From NCBI RefSeq assembly GCF_001617365.1, contig NZ_LVJR01000011.1:1-64000 (forward strand): a stretch of DNA of 64,000 nucleotides. Direction: 5' to 3'. The DNA is from Rhodanobacter sp. FW104-R8. Lineage in GTDB: Bacteria; Pseudomonadota; Gammaproteobacteria; Xanthomonadales; Rhodanobacteraceae. How positions within the stretch are numbered: position 1 is the stretch's first letter; the number at the start of each line of letters is the position of its first letter. Positions 25,795-32,978 of this stretch are shown piece by piece. The notes beneath the pieces were generated by a model. The model was given only the letters and a program-made list of their open reading frames with translations, did not search any database and was not told the DNA's origin. Made by a program: the position numbers and the translations under genes.

Positions 25795-26448
25795 ATGAAC
25801 CAGCCACTCTCGCCGCGCAGCGCACTGATCCTGGTCGACGTGCAGCCGGATTTCATGCCCGGCGGCACGCTGGCCTGCCACCAGGGCGACGCGATCGTGC
25901 CGAGCATCGACGCACTGTTGCGCCAGCGCCGCTTCCGCCACGTGGTGGCCACCCAGGACTGGCACCCGCGCGGGCACGTCTCGTTCGCCGGCTCGCATCC
26001 CGGCCGCGCGCCGTTCGAACAGATCACCCTGTACGGCCAGCCGCAGACGCTGTGGCCGGAGCATTGCGTGCAGGGCACGCCCGGCGCCGCACTGCACCCG
26101 GGCATCGACTGGTCGCCACTCGACGCAGTGATCCGCAAGGGCAGCGACCCCGGTGTGGATTCCTACAGCGGCTTCCGCGAAAACCACGGCCCGCACGGCA
26201 GCCGCCCCAGCACCGGCCTGGCCGGCTGGCTGCGCGAGCGCGGCGTGGACGAGGTGTTCGTGTGCGGGCTGGCGCGCGACGTATGCGTGCTGTGGACCGC
26301 GCAGGACGCGCAAGACCTCGGCTTCCGCGCCAGCGTGTTGTGGGACTTGAGCCGCCCGGTGGCGCCGGCCGGCGACGAGGCCACGCGCGCCACGCTGCAG
26401 GCACAAGGCATCGGCATCGTCACGTCGGCGGAGCTGGCGGCCGCCTGA
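25795..26448 (+). CDS. pncA: Nicotinamidase
   Basis: A 217-aa isochorismatase-fold hydrolase that converts nicotinamide to nicotinate in NAD salvage. The catalytic triad is visible: Asp in LILVDVQPDF, Lys in VIRKGSDPGVDSYSGF, and Cys in GLARDVCVLWTAQDA. The metal-binding ATQDWHPRGHVSF segment is intact, which separates PncA from other isochorismatase-like enzymes. Length is normal. The ATG at 25795 was chosen because the upstream frame is not coding-like. Confidence 0.93.
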   Translation: MNQPLSPRSALILVDVQPDFMPGGTLACHQGDAIVPSIDALLRQRRFRHVVATQDWHPRGHVSFAGSHPGRAPFEQITLYGQPQTLWPEHCVQGTPGAALHPGIDWSPLDAVIRKGSDPGVDSYSGFRENHGPHGSRPSTGLAGWLRERGVDEVFVCGLARDVCVLWTAQDAQDLGFRASVLWDLSRPVAPAGDEATRATLQAQGIGIVTSAELAAA

Positions 26449-26451
26449 GCT

Positions 26452-26664
26452 TCAGGCGTCGTTCTCGCCGGATGCACGCACCTGCGGCTCGCCGTCCGCA
26501 TCGATCTCCACGCTGAGCGTGATCGGGCGGCAGCACACCTGGCAGTCCTCGATGTACTGCTGGCTGGGCACCGAGGCGTCGACCAGGATCTCGATCGGCT
26601 CGCCGCAATACGGGCAGTCGATGATGTGTGACGTGAGCACGGGTGCGTCTCGACAGGCGGGCAC
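26452..26664 (-). CDS. CPXCG-motif zinc-binding protein
   Basis: A 70-aa Cys-rich protein: CPYCGEP and CQVCCRPI provide a four-Cys zinc site, followed by an acidic tail (SVEIDADGEPQVRASGENDA). It belongs to the small CPXCG family, whose function is unknown. Family members usually begin just before xxIDCPYCG, so the GTG at 26640 is an alternative start that would remove the first eight residues. It converges with pncA with a 3-bp gap. Confidence 0.82.
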   Translation of the reverse strand: MPACRDAPVLTSHIIDCPYCGEPIEILVDASVPSQQYIEDCQVCCRPITLSVEIDADGEPQVRASGENDA

Positions 26665-26707
26665 CCAAGTACACCACGGCGGCGTACCGGCGGCGATGCG
26701 ACGCCGG

Positions 26708-26723
26708 GAGCCTGTTCAGGCTC
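26708..26723. repeat. Short palindrome related to the 168-bp foldback ends
   Basis: GAGCCTG-TT-CAGGCTC lies immediately after the stop of the PIN gene. The same heptamer pair forms the tips of the foldback element at 27499-27666. It may be a minimal or empty version of that repeat, or a small terminator hairpin. Confidence 0.5.
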
Positions 26724-27182
26724 TTACCCCTTGCGCAGCGACCACGCCTGCGGCAGGCCGATCCAGAACAGCGCATCGCGCGCGCAACGCGGGGCCAGCT
26801 TCAGCAGTTCGTTGTCCTTGCTGACCAGCCAGCGCGCGCCCGATGCCTGCGCCAGTTCCAGGAACTTCTGGTCGTCCGGGTCGGCGCAACGCGGCAACGG
26901 CGCATCGGCCGGTGCCGTGGCCAGTTCGTCCGGCAGGCAGCGCACCAGCGCATCGAACGCCGCCTCGATCGCCGGGCGGGCGGCGTCGGTAACCGGCAGC
27001 TGCGGATAGTGCAGCACGCGCAGCCATTCGGCGCGGCAATCGGCGCGCGTCACCGCCTCGATCGTGCCATCCTGCATCGCCACATGCAGCGCCGCGGACT
27101 GCGGCTCACGGAACACGAACAGGTCCAGGCACACATTGGTGTCCAGCACGATGCGCGGCGGCGGCAGGTGGTCGGCGGTCAT
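26724..27182 (-). CDS. PIN-domain ribonuclease-like protein
   Basis: A 152-aa PIN domain of the putative toxin family. The acidic residues for metal binding are D14 (VLDTNVCLD), E52 (AEWLRVLHY), D101/D104 (DPDDQKFLEL) and D123 (VSKDNELLK). PIN toxins cut RNA and normally have a small antitoxin gene upstream; none is visible on this strand before 27182, so it may be an orphan or a housekeeping PIN. The start ATG at 27182 avoids a 12-codon extension. The divergent 84-aa gene is 65 bp away. Confidence 0.8.
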   Translation of the reverse strand: MTADHLPPPRIVLDTNVCLDLFVFREPQSAALHVAMQDGTIEAVTRADCRAEWLRVLHYPQLPVTDAARPAIEAAFDALVRCLPDELATAPADAPLPRCADPDDQKFLELAQASGARWLVSKDNELLKLAPRCARDALFWIGLPQAWSLRKG

Positions 27183-27247
27183 CGCGCCATGATGAGGCAA
27201 GCGCGGCGCGCTATACACTGCACACTTTCCGACCGGAGCCGTCGCCC

Positions 27248-27502
27248 ATGGCCGAGCGCGAGTTCAACGACTACCTTGCCCGCTCCGGCGCCACGCTGGA
27301 AGGCTCGCGCTACGCGGCGTGGCTGGCGGTCACCCCGCGCCGCCACGGCTTCCCGGTGTACTACGCGATCTGCGAAAACCGCAGCTTCCGCGACAAGGGC
27401 ATCGCCGAGGCCGCCGCCGCCAAGGCGCTGGCCGACATGCTGGGCCTGGAAGCGGACGGCACGCCGATCTTCCCCGAGGGCTACACCGGCTTCGACGACT
27501 AG
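27248..27502 (+). CDS. Conserved-looking small protein (84 aa)
   Basis: A soluble 84-aa protein, MAEREFNDYLARSGATLEGSRYAAW onward, ending GTPIFPEGYTGFDD. The ribosome site is weak. I do not recognise the family. It has no Cys except one and no membrane segment. Its TAG stop is formed by the first bases of the foldback element that follows. It is divergent from the PIN gene, but its plus orientation makes a classical antitoxin role unlikely. Confidence 0.65.
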   Translation: MAEREFNDYLARSGATLEGSRYAAWLAVTPRRHGFPVYYAICENRSFRDKGIAEAAAAKALADMLGLEADGTPIFPEGYTGFDD

Positions 27503-27666
27503 GAGCCTGGGCGGTAGAAATTTCCGAGGCGAAAATTCGACTGCGCGAGGACAGCTTTTCGACGCTTCGCCGGCCCATAGCGGTTCTATGGGCCAAGAAG
27601 TGGCGGAAAGATGGACCGCGCAGTCGGATTTGCAGCCCGGAAGATTTCTACCGCTCAGGCTCCTAG
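27499..27666. repeat. 168-bp foldback (MITE-like) palindromic element
   Basis: The ends are inverted copies: CTAGGAGCCTGGGCGGTAGA at the left and, read on the other strand, CTAGGAGCCTGAGCGGTAGA at the right. Similarity continues inward (TTCGACTGCGCG against TCCGACTGCGCG) to a perfect central hairpin GGCCCATAG-CGGTT-CTATGGGCC at 27572-27594, exactly at the midpoint. The terminal CTAG at each end supplies the TAG stop of each convergent neighbour. No coding capacity is seen inside. It is either a non-autonomous foldback element or a large bidirectional terminator. Confidence 0.8.
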
Positions 27667-28379
27667 GCCGCGGCGAGTTCCCGCAAGCGTTCCACCGCCG
27701 CCGGGATCGCCGCCGGCGCATCCACCGTGAGCAGGCGCGGCTCGTCGGCATCCAGGCCGTTCTCCAGCTCGTGCGCCCAGGTCACGTGGTACGGCATGTG
27801 CACGCCCCAGCCGCCCAGCCGCAGCACCGGCTCGATGTCCGAGCGCAGCGAGTTGCCGACCATCGCGAACTGCGCCGGCTGCAGCGCGAACTCGCCCAGC
27901 ACGCGGCGGTAGGTGGCGGCGTTCTTCTCCGAGACGATCTCGATGCGGCGGAACAGATCGGCCAGCCCGGACTCGGCCACCTTCTTCTCCTGGTGGAACA
28001 GGTCGCCCTTGGTGATCAGCACCACCTCGTACTTCCCCGCCACCGCCTCGACCGCCTCGCGGATGCCCGGCAGCAGCTCCACCGGATGCTGCAGCACGGT
28101 CTTGCCCAGCTCGACCAGGCGATGGATGTCGGCGGCGCTGACGCGGCCTTCGCTGATCGCGATCGCGGTTTCCACCATCGACAGCGCCATGCCCTTGGCG
28201 CCGTAGCCGAACAGCTGGAGGTTGCGCTGCTCGGTGGCCAGCATGCTGTCGTGCACGTGCCGGTCGCCCAGGTCCACGTAGCGCCCCATGATCGCGGCGA
28301 ACGCCTCGCTGGCCTGGCGGTAGTAGCCCTCGCTGTGCCACAGCGTGTCGTCGCCGTCGAAGCCGATCAATTGCAGCAT
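27663..28379 (-). CDS. HAD-superfamily hydrolase
   Basis: A 238-aa haloacid-dehalogenase-like phosphatase. Motif I is FDGDDTLWHSE (nucleophile D8, general acid D10), motif II is VLITKG, and motif III/IV is in KNAATYRRVLGEFAL followed by AMVGNSLRSDIEPVLRLGGWGVHMPYH. A helical cap lies between motifs I and II, as in the subfamily with YjjG-like nucleotidases. The substrate is not predictable. The stop TAG is inside the foldback element. Confidence 0.88.
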   Translation of the reverse strand: MLQLIGFDGDDTLWHSEGYYRQASEAFAAIMGRYVDLGDRHVHDSMLATEQRNLQLFGYGAKGMALSMVETAIAISEGRVSAADIHRLVELGKTVLQHPVELLPGIREAVEAVAGKYEVVLITKGDLFHQEKKVAESGLADLFRRIEIVSEKNAATYRRVLGEFALQPAQFAMVGNSLRSDIEPVLRLGGWGVHMPYHVTWAHELENGLDADEPRLLTVDAPAAIPAAVERLRELAAA

Positions 28380-28407
28380 GGTTGTTCCGTTCCCGTGGGT
28401 TCCGCCG

Positions 28408-28929
28408 TCAGCCGGCGTCGCTGCCGAGGCGCAGGTTGATGTGCAGCGCCGTGGCCAGTTCGCGCATCGGCTCGCTGTCGCGGGCGAGCGTCATCCAGCC
28501 CGCCTGCCGGTCGCCGTCGGCTTCCCACAGCCACAGGGTGTAGCCGGATTCGGCCAGGCGGTCGTAGGCGATCGAGAGCAGCCCGGACGCGTCCATGTCG
28601 TCGAAGAAGTCGTCGTCGTCCGGATCGCCGCCCCAGTCGATCGACAGGTTCCAGCGCGCGACCAGTTCGTCCAGCGCCTGCACCAGCGTGCGCAGATCGC
28701 CCGCGTCGACCATGAAGCCGGAGCGCCAGTCGATCACCCGCCCGACCAGCTCGACCGGCTCGGCCTCGTCGCCGTCCGCCACCGCCTCGCGGTAGTCGGC
28801 GAACTGCTGCAGCGCGCCCTCCTCGTCGCCGGGGTTGATCAGCAGCAGCAACTGCCAGACCTTCGCCTCGACCGAGTCGTCCTCGTCGTCGAAGTCCTGG
28901 CCGGGCTCGAAATCGTCGTCGTCGCGCAT
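28408..28929 (-). CDS. DUF6630-like acidic protein
   Basis: A 173-aa acidic soluble protein. The N-terminus is an Asp/Glu run (MRDDDDFEPGQDFDDEDD), followed by VWQLLLLINPGDEEGALQQFADYREAV and GWMTLARDSEPMRELATALHINLRLG. It looks like the DUF6630 family, whose function is unknown; that assignment is from memory of the motif. It begins 2 bp after the YCII gene stop and is probably co-transcribed with it. Confidence 0.72.
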   Translation of the reverse strand: MRDDDDFEPGQDFDDEDDSVEAKVWQLLLLINPGDEEGALQQFADYREAVADGDEAEPVELVGRVIDWRSGFMVDAGDLRTLVQALDELVARWNLSIDWGGDPDDDDFFDDMDASGLLSIAYDRLAESGYTLWLWEADGDRQAGWMTLARDSEPMRELATALHINLRLGSDAG

Positions 28930-28931
28930 GC

Positions 28932-29306
28932 TCACGCGCCCACCCGCCGCCTGACGGCATCCATGTCGCGCACCGGGCGGACTTCGATCGCGCCGGTGCG
29001 CGCCCACGGGAATTCCGCGGCGATCCGCAGCGCCTCGTCCATGTCGGCGGCCTCGATCAGGTTGAACCCGCCCAGGTACTCCTTGGTTTCGGCGAACGGA
29101 CCGTCGACGACGCTGCTGCGCTGGCCGCGCACGCGCAGGGTGCGCGCCGTGGCCGGGTGTTCCAGCTGCTGCGAGCCGAGCAGGCAGCCGTCGGCCTGCA
29201 AGGCGTCGGCGTGGTGGAGGCAGCCGCGCATCATGCGGTCGAACTCGCCGTCCGGCAGCGCGTCCAGCAAGGCGTCGTCGCAGTAGATCATCACGAGAAA
29301 TTTCAT
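28932..29306 (-). CDS. YCII-related (DGPF) protein
   Basis: A 124-aa dimeric alpha-beta barrel protein: MKFLVMIYCDD, VVDGPFAETKEYLGGFNLIEAADMDEALRIA and IEVRPV are the hallmarks of the DGPF/YCII family often encoded beside ECF sigma factors. None is present here. The biochemical role of the family is poorly known. The start ATG at 29306 matches the family's usual MKF/MKY opening. It is divergent from trmO. Confidence 0.88.
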   Translation of the reverse strand: MKFLVMIYCDDALLDALPDGEFDRMMRGCLHHADALQADGCLLGSQQLEHPATARTLRVRGQRSSVVDGPFAETKEYLGGFNLIEAADMDEALRIAAEFPWARTGAIEVRPVRDMDAVRRRVGA

Positions 29307-29364
29307 GTCGTCCTCGGCGGGGAACGGTTCGCGGAACCGTGGAGAGGCGGTGCGAGGGTGGATA

Positions 29365-29940
29365 ATGCCGCACATGACCGCCATGCACGATACCTCCGGC
29401 ACCTTCTGCTGCCATCCGATCGCCTTCGTGCGCTCGCCGTATGCGGCGCGCATCGACGCGCCGCACCAGCCCACCGTGGTGGCCGGCACCGAGACCGGGG
29501 CGGCGGCCGAAGCGGTGGTCGAGTTCGTGGCGGGCTTCCCCGCGGCGGCGTTCCGCGACCTCGCCGGCTTCGAGCGGATCTGGCTGCTGTTCGCCTTCCA
29601 TCGCAGCGAGGGCTGGAAGGCCGAGGTGCGCCCGCCGCGCGGCGGCGGCAAGCGCAGCGTGCTGGCGACGCGCTCGCCGCACCGGCCGAACGCGCTCGGG
29701 CTGTCGGCGGTGGAACTGGTGGCGGTGGAGGAAGGCGCGCTGCGGGTGCGCGGGGTGGACCTGCTCGATGGCACGCCGATCCTCGACATCAAGCCGTACG
29801 TGCCCTACGCGGACGCGTTCCCGCAGGCGCGTGCGGGCTGGATCGACGCGATCGACGCGGCGCAGGGCCGCCGCTCCGCGCCGGGGCCGCGCAAGCCGCG
29901 TGCGCGGCCGCGCGGCGCGGGCGACGTCAGCGCGTCATGA
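29365..29940 (+). CDS. trmO: tRNA t6A37 N6-methyltransferase
   Basis: A protein of 191 aa from the ATG at 29365 (MPHMTAMHD); starts at 29374 and 29383 are also possible. It has the TrmO/YaeB (UPF0066) hallmarks: IAFVRSPY near the N-terminus, ATRSPHRPNALGLSAVELV in the SAM-binding region, and LLDGTPILDIKPYVPYAD near the C-terminus. It uses SAM to methylate threonylcarbamoyl-adenosine at position 37 of threonine tRNAs. The C-terminal tail (Arg/Pro-rich) is longer than needed and overlaps the end of the convergent HMA-like gene by 6 bp. Confidence 0.92.
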   Translation: MPHMTAMHDTSGTFCCHPIAFVRSPYAARIDAPHQPTVVAGTETGAAAEAVVEFVAGFPAAAFRDLAGFERIWLLFAFHRSEGWKAEVRPPRGGGKRSVLATRSPHRPNALGLSAVELVAVEEGALRVRGVDLLDGTPILDIKPYVPYADAFPQARAGWIDAIDAAQGRRSAPGPRKPRARPRGAGDVSAS

Positions 29941-30180
29941 GCAGCTGCCGCAGCACGTGCTGCCGCCGCTGACGTGGATCTGCCGCGGCTCGGACAGGCG
30001 CTCGGCCGCGTAGCCGGCGGCCTGCAGCGCGGCGATGATCTGGCCGGAAGTCAGCGGCGCGTCCACGTCGATCTGCCCGGCGGCGGGATCGCAGGCGACC
30101 TTCGCGTTGGGTTCGAGCGCGAGCACGGCGGCGACCACGGCGCCGGCGTGGCCGGCAAGCTCCTTCACCTGGAACAGCAT
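29935..30180 (-). CDS. HMA-like small protein with C-terminal CCGSC
   Basis: An 81-aa protein whose centre fits a heavy-metal-associated fold (MLFQVKELAGHAGAVVAAVLALEPNAKVACDPAAGQIDVDAPLTSGQIIAALQAAGY). The usual N-terminal metal motif MxCxxC is missing (the loop has GHAG). Instead there is a C-terminal cysteine cluster, STCCGSCS. This suggests metal binding by the tail or loss of the classical chaperone function. The ATG at 30180 is supported by the fold start. Two alternative perfect hairpins lie 86-122 bp upstream. Confidence 0.75.
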   Translation of the reverse strand: MLFQVKELAGHAGAVVAAVLALEPNAKVACDPAAGQIDVDAPLTSGQIIAALQAAGYAAERLSEPRQIHVSGGSTCCGSCS

Positions 30181-30265
30181 CGGGGTTTCTCCTCAAGCAG
30201 GGTTGCGGACGACGGGTCGGAACGGGCGCGGGCGCCCGCCGGCGGCGATGGTGACGGCCGCGCCG

Positions 30266-30302
30266 CCCGGTCGCCCTGATCCCGGTCAGGGCGACCGGGA
30301 TC
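30266..30302. promoter_or_regulatory. Overlapping alternative perfect hairpins upstream of HMA-like gene
   Basis: Two mutually exclusive inverted repeats overlap: CCCGGTCGCCCTGA pairs with 30286-30299 (14-bp arms, 6-base loop), while GATCCCGGTC (30278-30287) pairs with 30293-30302 (10-bp arms, 5-base loop). They share the GACCGGG half-site. This can be an operator with three half-sites or an attenuator-like switch in the minus-strand leader. Confidence 0.6.
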
Positions 30303-30409
30303 AAGCCCGTCCCGATCCGTGAGACGCGCCCCCGCCAGACTGCGCGGGCCGCTGCGGATCGCTCCGTCGCCGGCACCCGATGCATTGGCAGTGGATCGGT
30401 TCAAGCCTT

Positions 30410-30447
30410 GGCCGCGCCCGGCTCTTCCCGCCGGCGCGGCCTTTTTT
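30410..30447 (+). terminator. Orphan intrinsic terminator (+)
   Basis: GGCCGCGCC and GGCGCGGCC arms followed by six T. The plus-strand gene before it (trmO) ended 470 bp earlier, and the next plus gene starts at 32270. It may end a read-through transcript or a small RNA. It lies 4 bp past the L,D-transpeptidase stop but points the wrong way for it. Confidence 0.65.
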
Positions 30448-30450
30448 GCC

Positions 30451-32115
30451 TCAGGGCTGCGGCGCGGCCGCCGACTGCCACGGCGACACGCGCGGGCGTT
30501 GCAGTGCGGCGAGCAGCGGCGGATCGCGCTGGTACACGTCGGGGCGGAAGCCGACCCGGCCATCCTCGCGCAGGTCCACCGTCCAGTACGCCAGCAGCAG
30601 CGTCACCGGTTCGCGCAGCATCACGGTCTGCGTCTTCAGCGTGTCGATCGCGCGGTCGATCCCCGCGCGGTTCCAGCGCACCGGATCGTCCAGCAGCAGC
30701 TCGGCCAGTTCGCGCGGGCGCTCCACCCGGATGCAGCCGGAGCTGTTCGCGCGCTGCTCGTTGGCGAACAGCTCCTGGTGCGGGGTGTCGTGCAGGTAGA
30801 CCGCGTAGTCGTTCGGGAAGCGGATCACCAGCCGGCCCAGCGAATTGCCCGGGCCGGCATCCTGGCGGAGCACGATGCCGCGCGGGTTGGCCCAGTTCAC
30901 GCTGGCCGGCGACAGCTCGCGGCCCTGGCTGTCCAGCACGCGGATGCGGTTGGCGTCGAGGTAGCCGCGGTTCTTGCGCAGCTTCGGCAGGATGTCGTTC
31001 TTCAGGATGGTCGGCGGCACCGTCCAGGTCGGGTTGAGCGTGAGGTAGGTGATCTTCGACTTGAACACCGGCGTGCTGCGGTACGGCTTGCCCACCTGCA
31101 CGCGCGAACGCCACACCGGCTTGCCGTCCTTGTAGTAGGCGACCTGGTAGCCGGCGATGTCGACCACCACGAAATCGCCCTGCAGCTGGTACAGCAGCCA
31201 GCGCGCGCGCTCCAGGTTCACGCGCAGTTGGTCGATCCGCGCCGCGACCGGCACGTTCAGCGCGGCCAGGGTGGCCTTGCCCAGGTGGCCGTCCGCGGCC
31301 AGGTACTGTTCGCGCTGGAACTGCTTCAGCGCGGCCTCGAGCGCCGGGTCGTACAGGTCGTCCGCGCCCTCGCCCACCAGATAGCCGCCCCGCTGCAGCC
31401 GCTGGCGCAGCGCCGGCACGCGCGCATCGTGGCTGCCCGGCTTCAGCGTGGGGCCGTCCGCGATCGTGGGCCAGCCGCCCTGCGCCGCCACCTCGCGCAG
31501 CTTCGCCAGCGCCGTGCGCAGCTGGCCGTACAGCGGATGCTGCGGCCGCGCGCGCGCGAACAGGTCGCCGATCGTGCCCTGGGCCAGCGCATCGCGCACG
31601 GCCTTCAGGCCCTGCGCCTGGTCGAGCTGGCGCGGGTCGTAGTTCCAGTGCGTGTCGAGCGTGGCGGGGTCGACCTTGCCGCGATACAGGTGCAGCAGCG
31701 CGGCCAGGCATGCATCGGTGGCCAGCACGTCGAACTGCGCGCGCTGCGCCGGCGCGGCCTGCGGATCGGCCAGCACGGCGCGCCGGCGCTGCAGCTCGGT
31801 CAATCCGTAGTCTTCCGGATCGAGACCGTCGCCGGCCACGTCGCGCAGCGCGGAAAGCAGCTGGTCGAGGTCGCCCGGGCGCGTCCAGGCCGGCGCGAAC
31901 CGGTTCTGCTCGTAGAAAGCGGCCACCACGTTGCCGGGCGTCGTGGCGGCATCCCCGTCGGCATGCGCGACGCGCCACTGCTCGACCCGTTCGCGGATCT
32001 GCTCGGCCACCGGACTCAACGGCTGCTCGACCGCGGACTGCGCATGCAGCGCGCCCGCCAGCACCAGCATCAACAGGGCGAGGGCCTGCAGGAAACGGCA
32101 ACGGATGGGCGGCAC
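30451..32115 (-). CDS. L,D-transpeptidase (YcbB/LdtD type)
   Basis: A periplasmic enzyme that makes 3-3 cross-links in peptidoglycan. From the GTG at 32115 it is 554 aa with an immediate signal peptide (VPPIRCRFLQALALLMLVLAGALHAQS). A longer form would need a TTG at 32172 and would bury the signal. Domains in order are an N-terminal scaffold (about 30-200), a peptidoglycan-binding-like domain (LRQRLQRGGYL, LYDPALEAALKQFQREQYLAADGHLGKATLAALN, about 215-295) and a YkuD catalytic domain with the nucleophile Cys in NSSGCIRVERP. It is divergent from another L,D-transpeptidase-like gene at 32270. Confidence 0.9.
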   Translation of the reverse strand: MPPIRCRFLQALALLMLVLAGALHAQSAVEQPLSPVAEQIRERVEQWRVAHADGDAATTPGNVVAAFYEQNRFAPAWTRPGDLDQLLSALRDVAGDGLDPEDYGLTELQRRRAVLADPQAAPAQRAQFDVLATDACLAALLHLYRGKVDPATLDTHWNYDPRQLDQAQGLKAVRDALAQGTIGDLFARARPQHPLYGQLRTALAKLREVAAQGGWPTIADGPTLKPGSHDARVPALRQRLQRGGYLVGEGADDLYDPALEAALKQFQREQYLAADGHLGKATLAALNVPVAARIDQLRVNLERARWLLYQLQGDFVVVDIAGYQVAYYKDGKPVWRSRVQVGKPYRSTPVFKSKITYLTLNPTWTVPPTILKNDILPKLRKNRGYLDANRIRVLDSQGRELSPASVNWANPRGIVLRQDAGPGNSLGRLVIRFPNDYAVYLHDTPHQELFANEQRANSSGCIRVERPRELAELLLDDPVRWNRAGIDRAIDTLKTQTVMLREPVTLLLAYWTVDLREDGRVGFRPDVYQRDPPLLAALQRPRVSPWQSAAAPQP

Positions 32116-32269
32116 GACACGATCCTGTTCGAGTATGGCCTGCTGTGATAACACAGCATCCCGCCGGCGCAAACGACCGGCGCATGCGGCCGCGGCCGAC
32201 GGGTTCTTAACGAGGCGCTGCTAGCATGGACGGCATTGTGTCCGATGACGCCCACGCCCAGCCGTTCCG

Positions 32270-32971
32270 ATGAGCCGACTCCTGCGCCCCGTCGCCACCC
32301 TGACCCTGCTTCTCGCTGCCTGCTTCGCCGCGGCCCACGCCGCCACGCCGTCGCTGCAGGACGCACTCAGCAAGCTCGCCCCGAACGCAAACCCAAAGGT
32401 GATCGGCCTCGCGCTCGCCGCCACCGAGTGCGCCGCCGCACAAGGCCAGCCGCCGTCCGACCGGCTGGCGGTGATCGACTATTCGAAGCCCTCGACCGAA
32501 CCCCGGCTGTGGGTGTTCGACCTGGCCAAGCGCAAGCTGCTGTACCACGAGCTGGTGGCGCACGGCCGCAACACCGGCGAGAACCTGGCGACAAGGTTCT
32601 CGAACATGCCGGAAAGCCTGCAGTCCAGCCTGGGCCTGTTCCGCACGCTGGGCACCTACGCCGGGCACAACGGCTACTCGCTGCGGATGGAAGGGCTGGA
32701 GCCGGGCACCAACGACCATGCGCTGGAGCGCGCGCTGGTGATCCACGGCGCGTCCTACGTCAACCCCGCCCTTGCCCACCAACAGGGCCGCATCGGCCGC
32801 AGCTATGGCTGCCCGGCCGTGCGTACCGCGATCGCGCGGCCGCTGATCGACGCCCTCAAGGGCGGCCAGTACGTGTTCTCCTACTATCCCGATGCGCGCT
32901 GGCTGGGCGCTTCGCCGTACCTCAAGTGCAGCAGCGGACGCGCCATGACCGCGAGCCTCGCCGCACCCTGA
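32270..32971 (+). CDS. YkuD_2-type L,D-transpeptidase-like protein
   Basis: A 233-aa exported protein with a signal peptide (MSRLLRPVATLTLLLAACFAAAHAA). The catalytic-domain family is YkuD_2: LWVFDLAKRKLLYHELVAHGRNTGENLATRFSN, RALVIHGASYVNP and IGRSYGCPAV, with the Cys of GCPAV as presumed nucleophile. A Cys at residue 18 could make it a lipoprotein, but the following residues fit cleavage at AHA better. Pairing with the divergent YcbB-type gene suggests a shared role in cell-wall remodelling. Confidence 0.87.
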   Translation: MSRLLRPVATLTLLLAACFAAAHAATPSLQDALSKLAPNANPKVIGLALAATECAAAQGQPPSDRLAVIDYSKPSTEPRLWVFDLAKRKLLYHELVAHGRNTGENLATRFSNMPESLQSSLGLFRTLGTYAGHNGYSLRMEGLEPGTNDHALERALVIHGASYVNPALAHQQGRIGRSYGCPAVRTAIARPLIDALKGGQYVFSYYPDARWLGASPYLKCSSGRAMTASLAAP

Positions 32972-32978
32972 GTCCGCG

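Noticed and set aside
26643-28439. 598-aa plus-strand frame
   Set aside because: Shadow over the PIN and HAD genes; it also crosses the foldback element.
30319-32148. 609-aa plus-strand frame
   Set aside because: Shadow of the L,D-transpeptidase gene; it would also span a strong plus-strand terminator.
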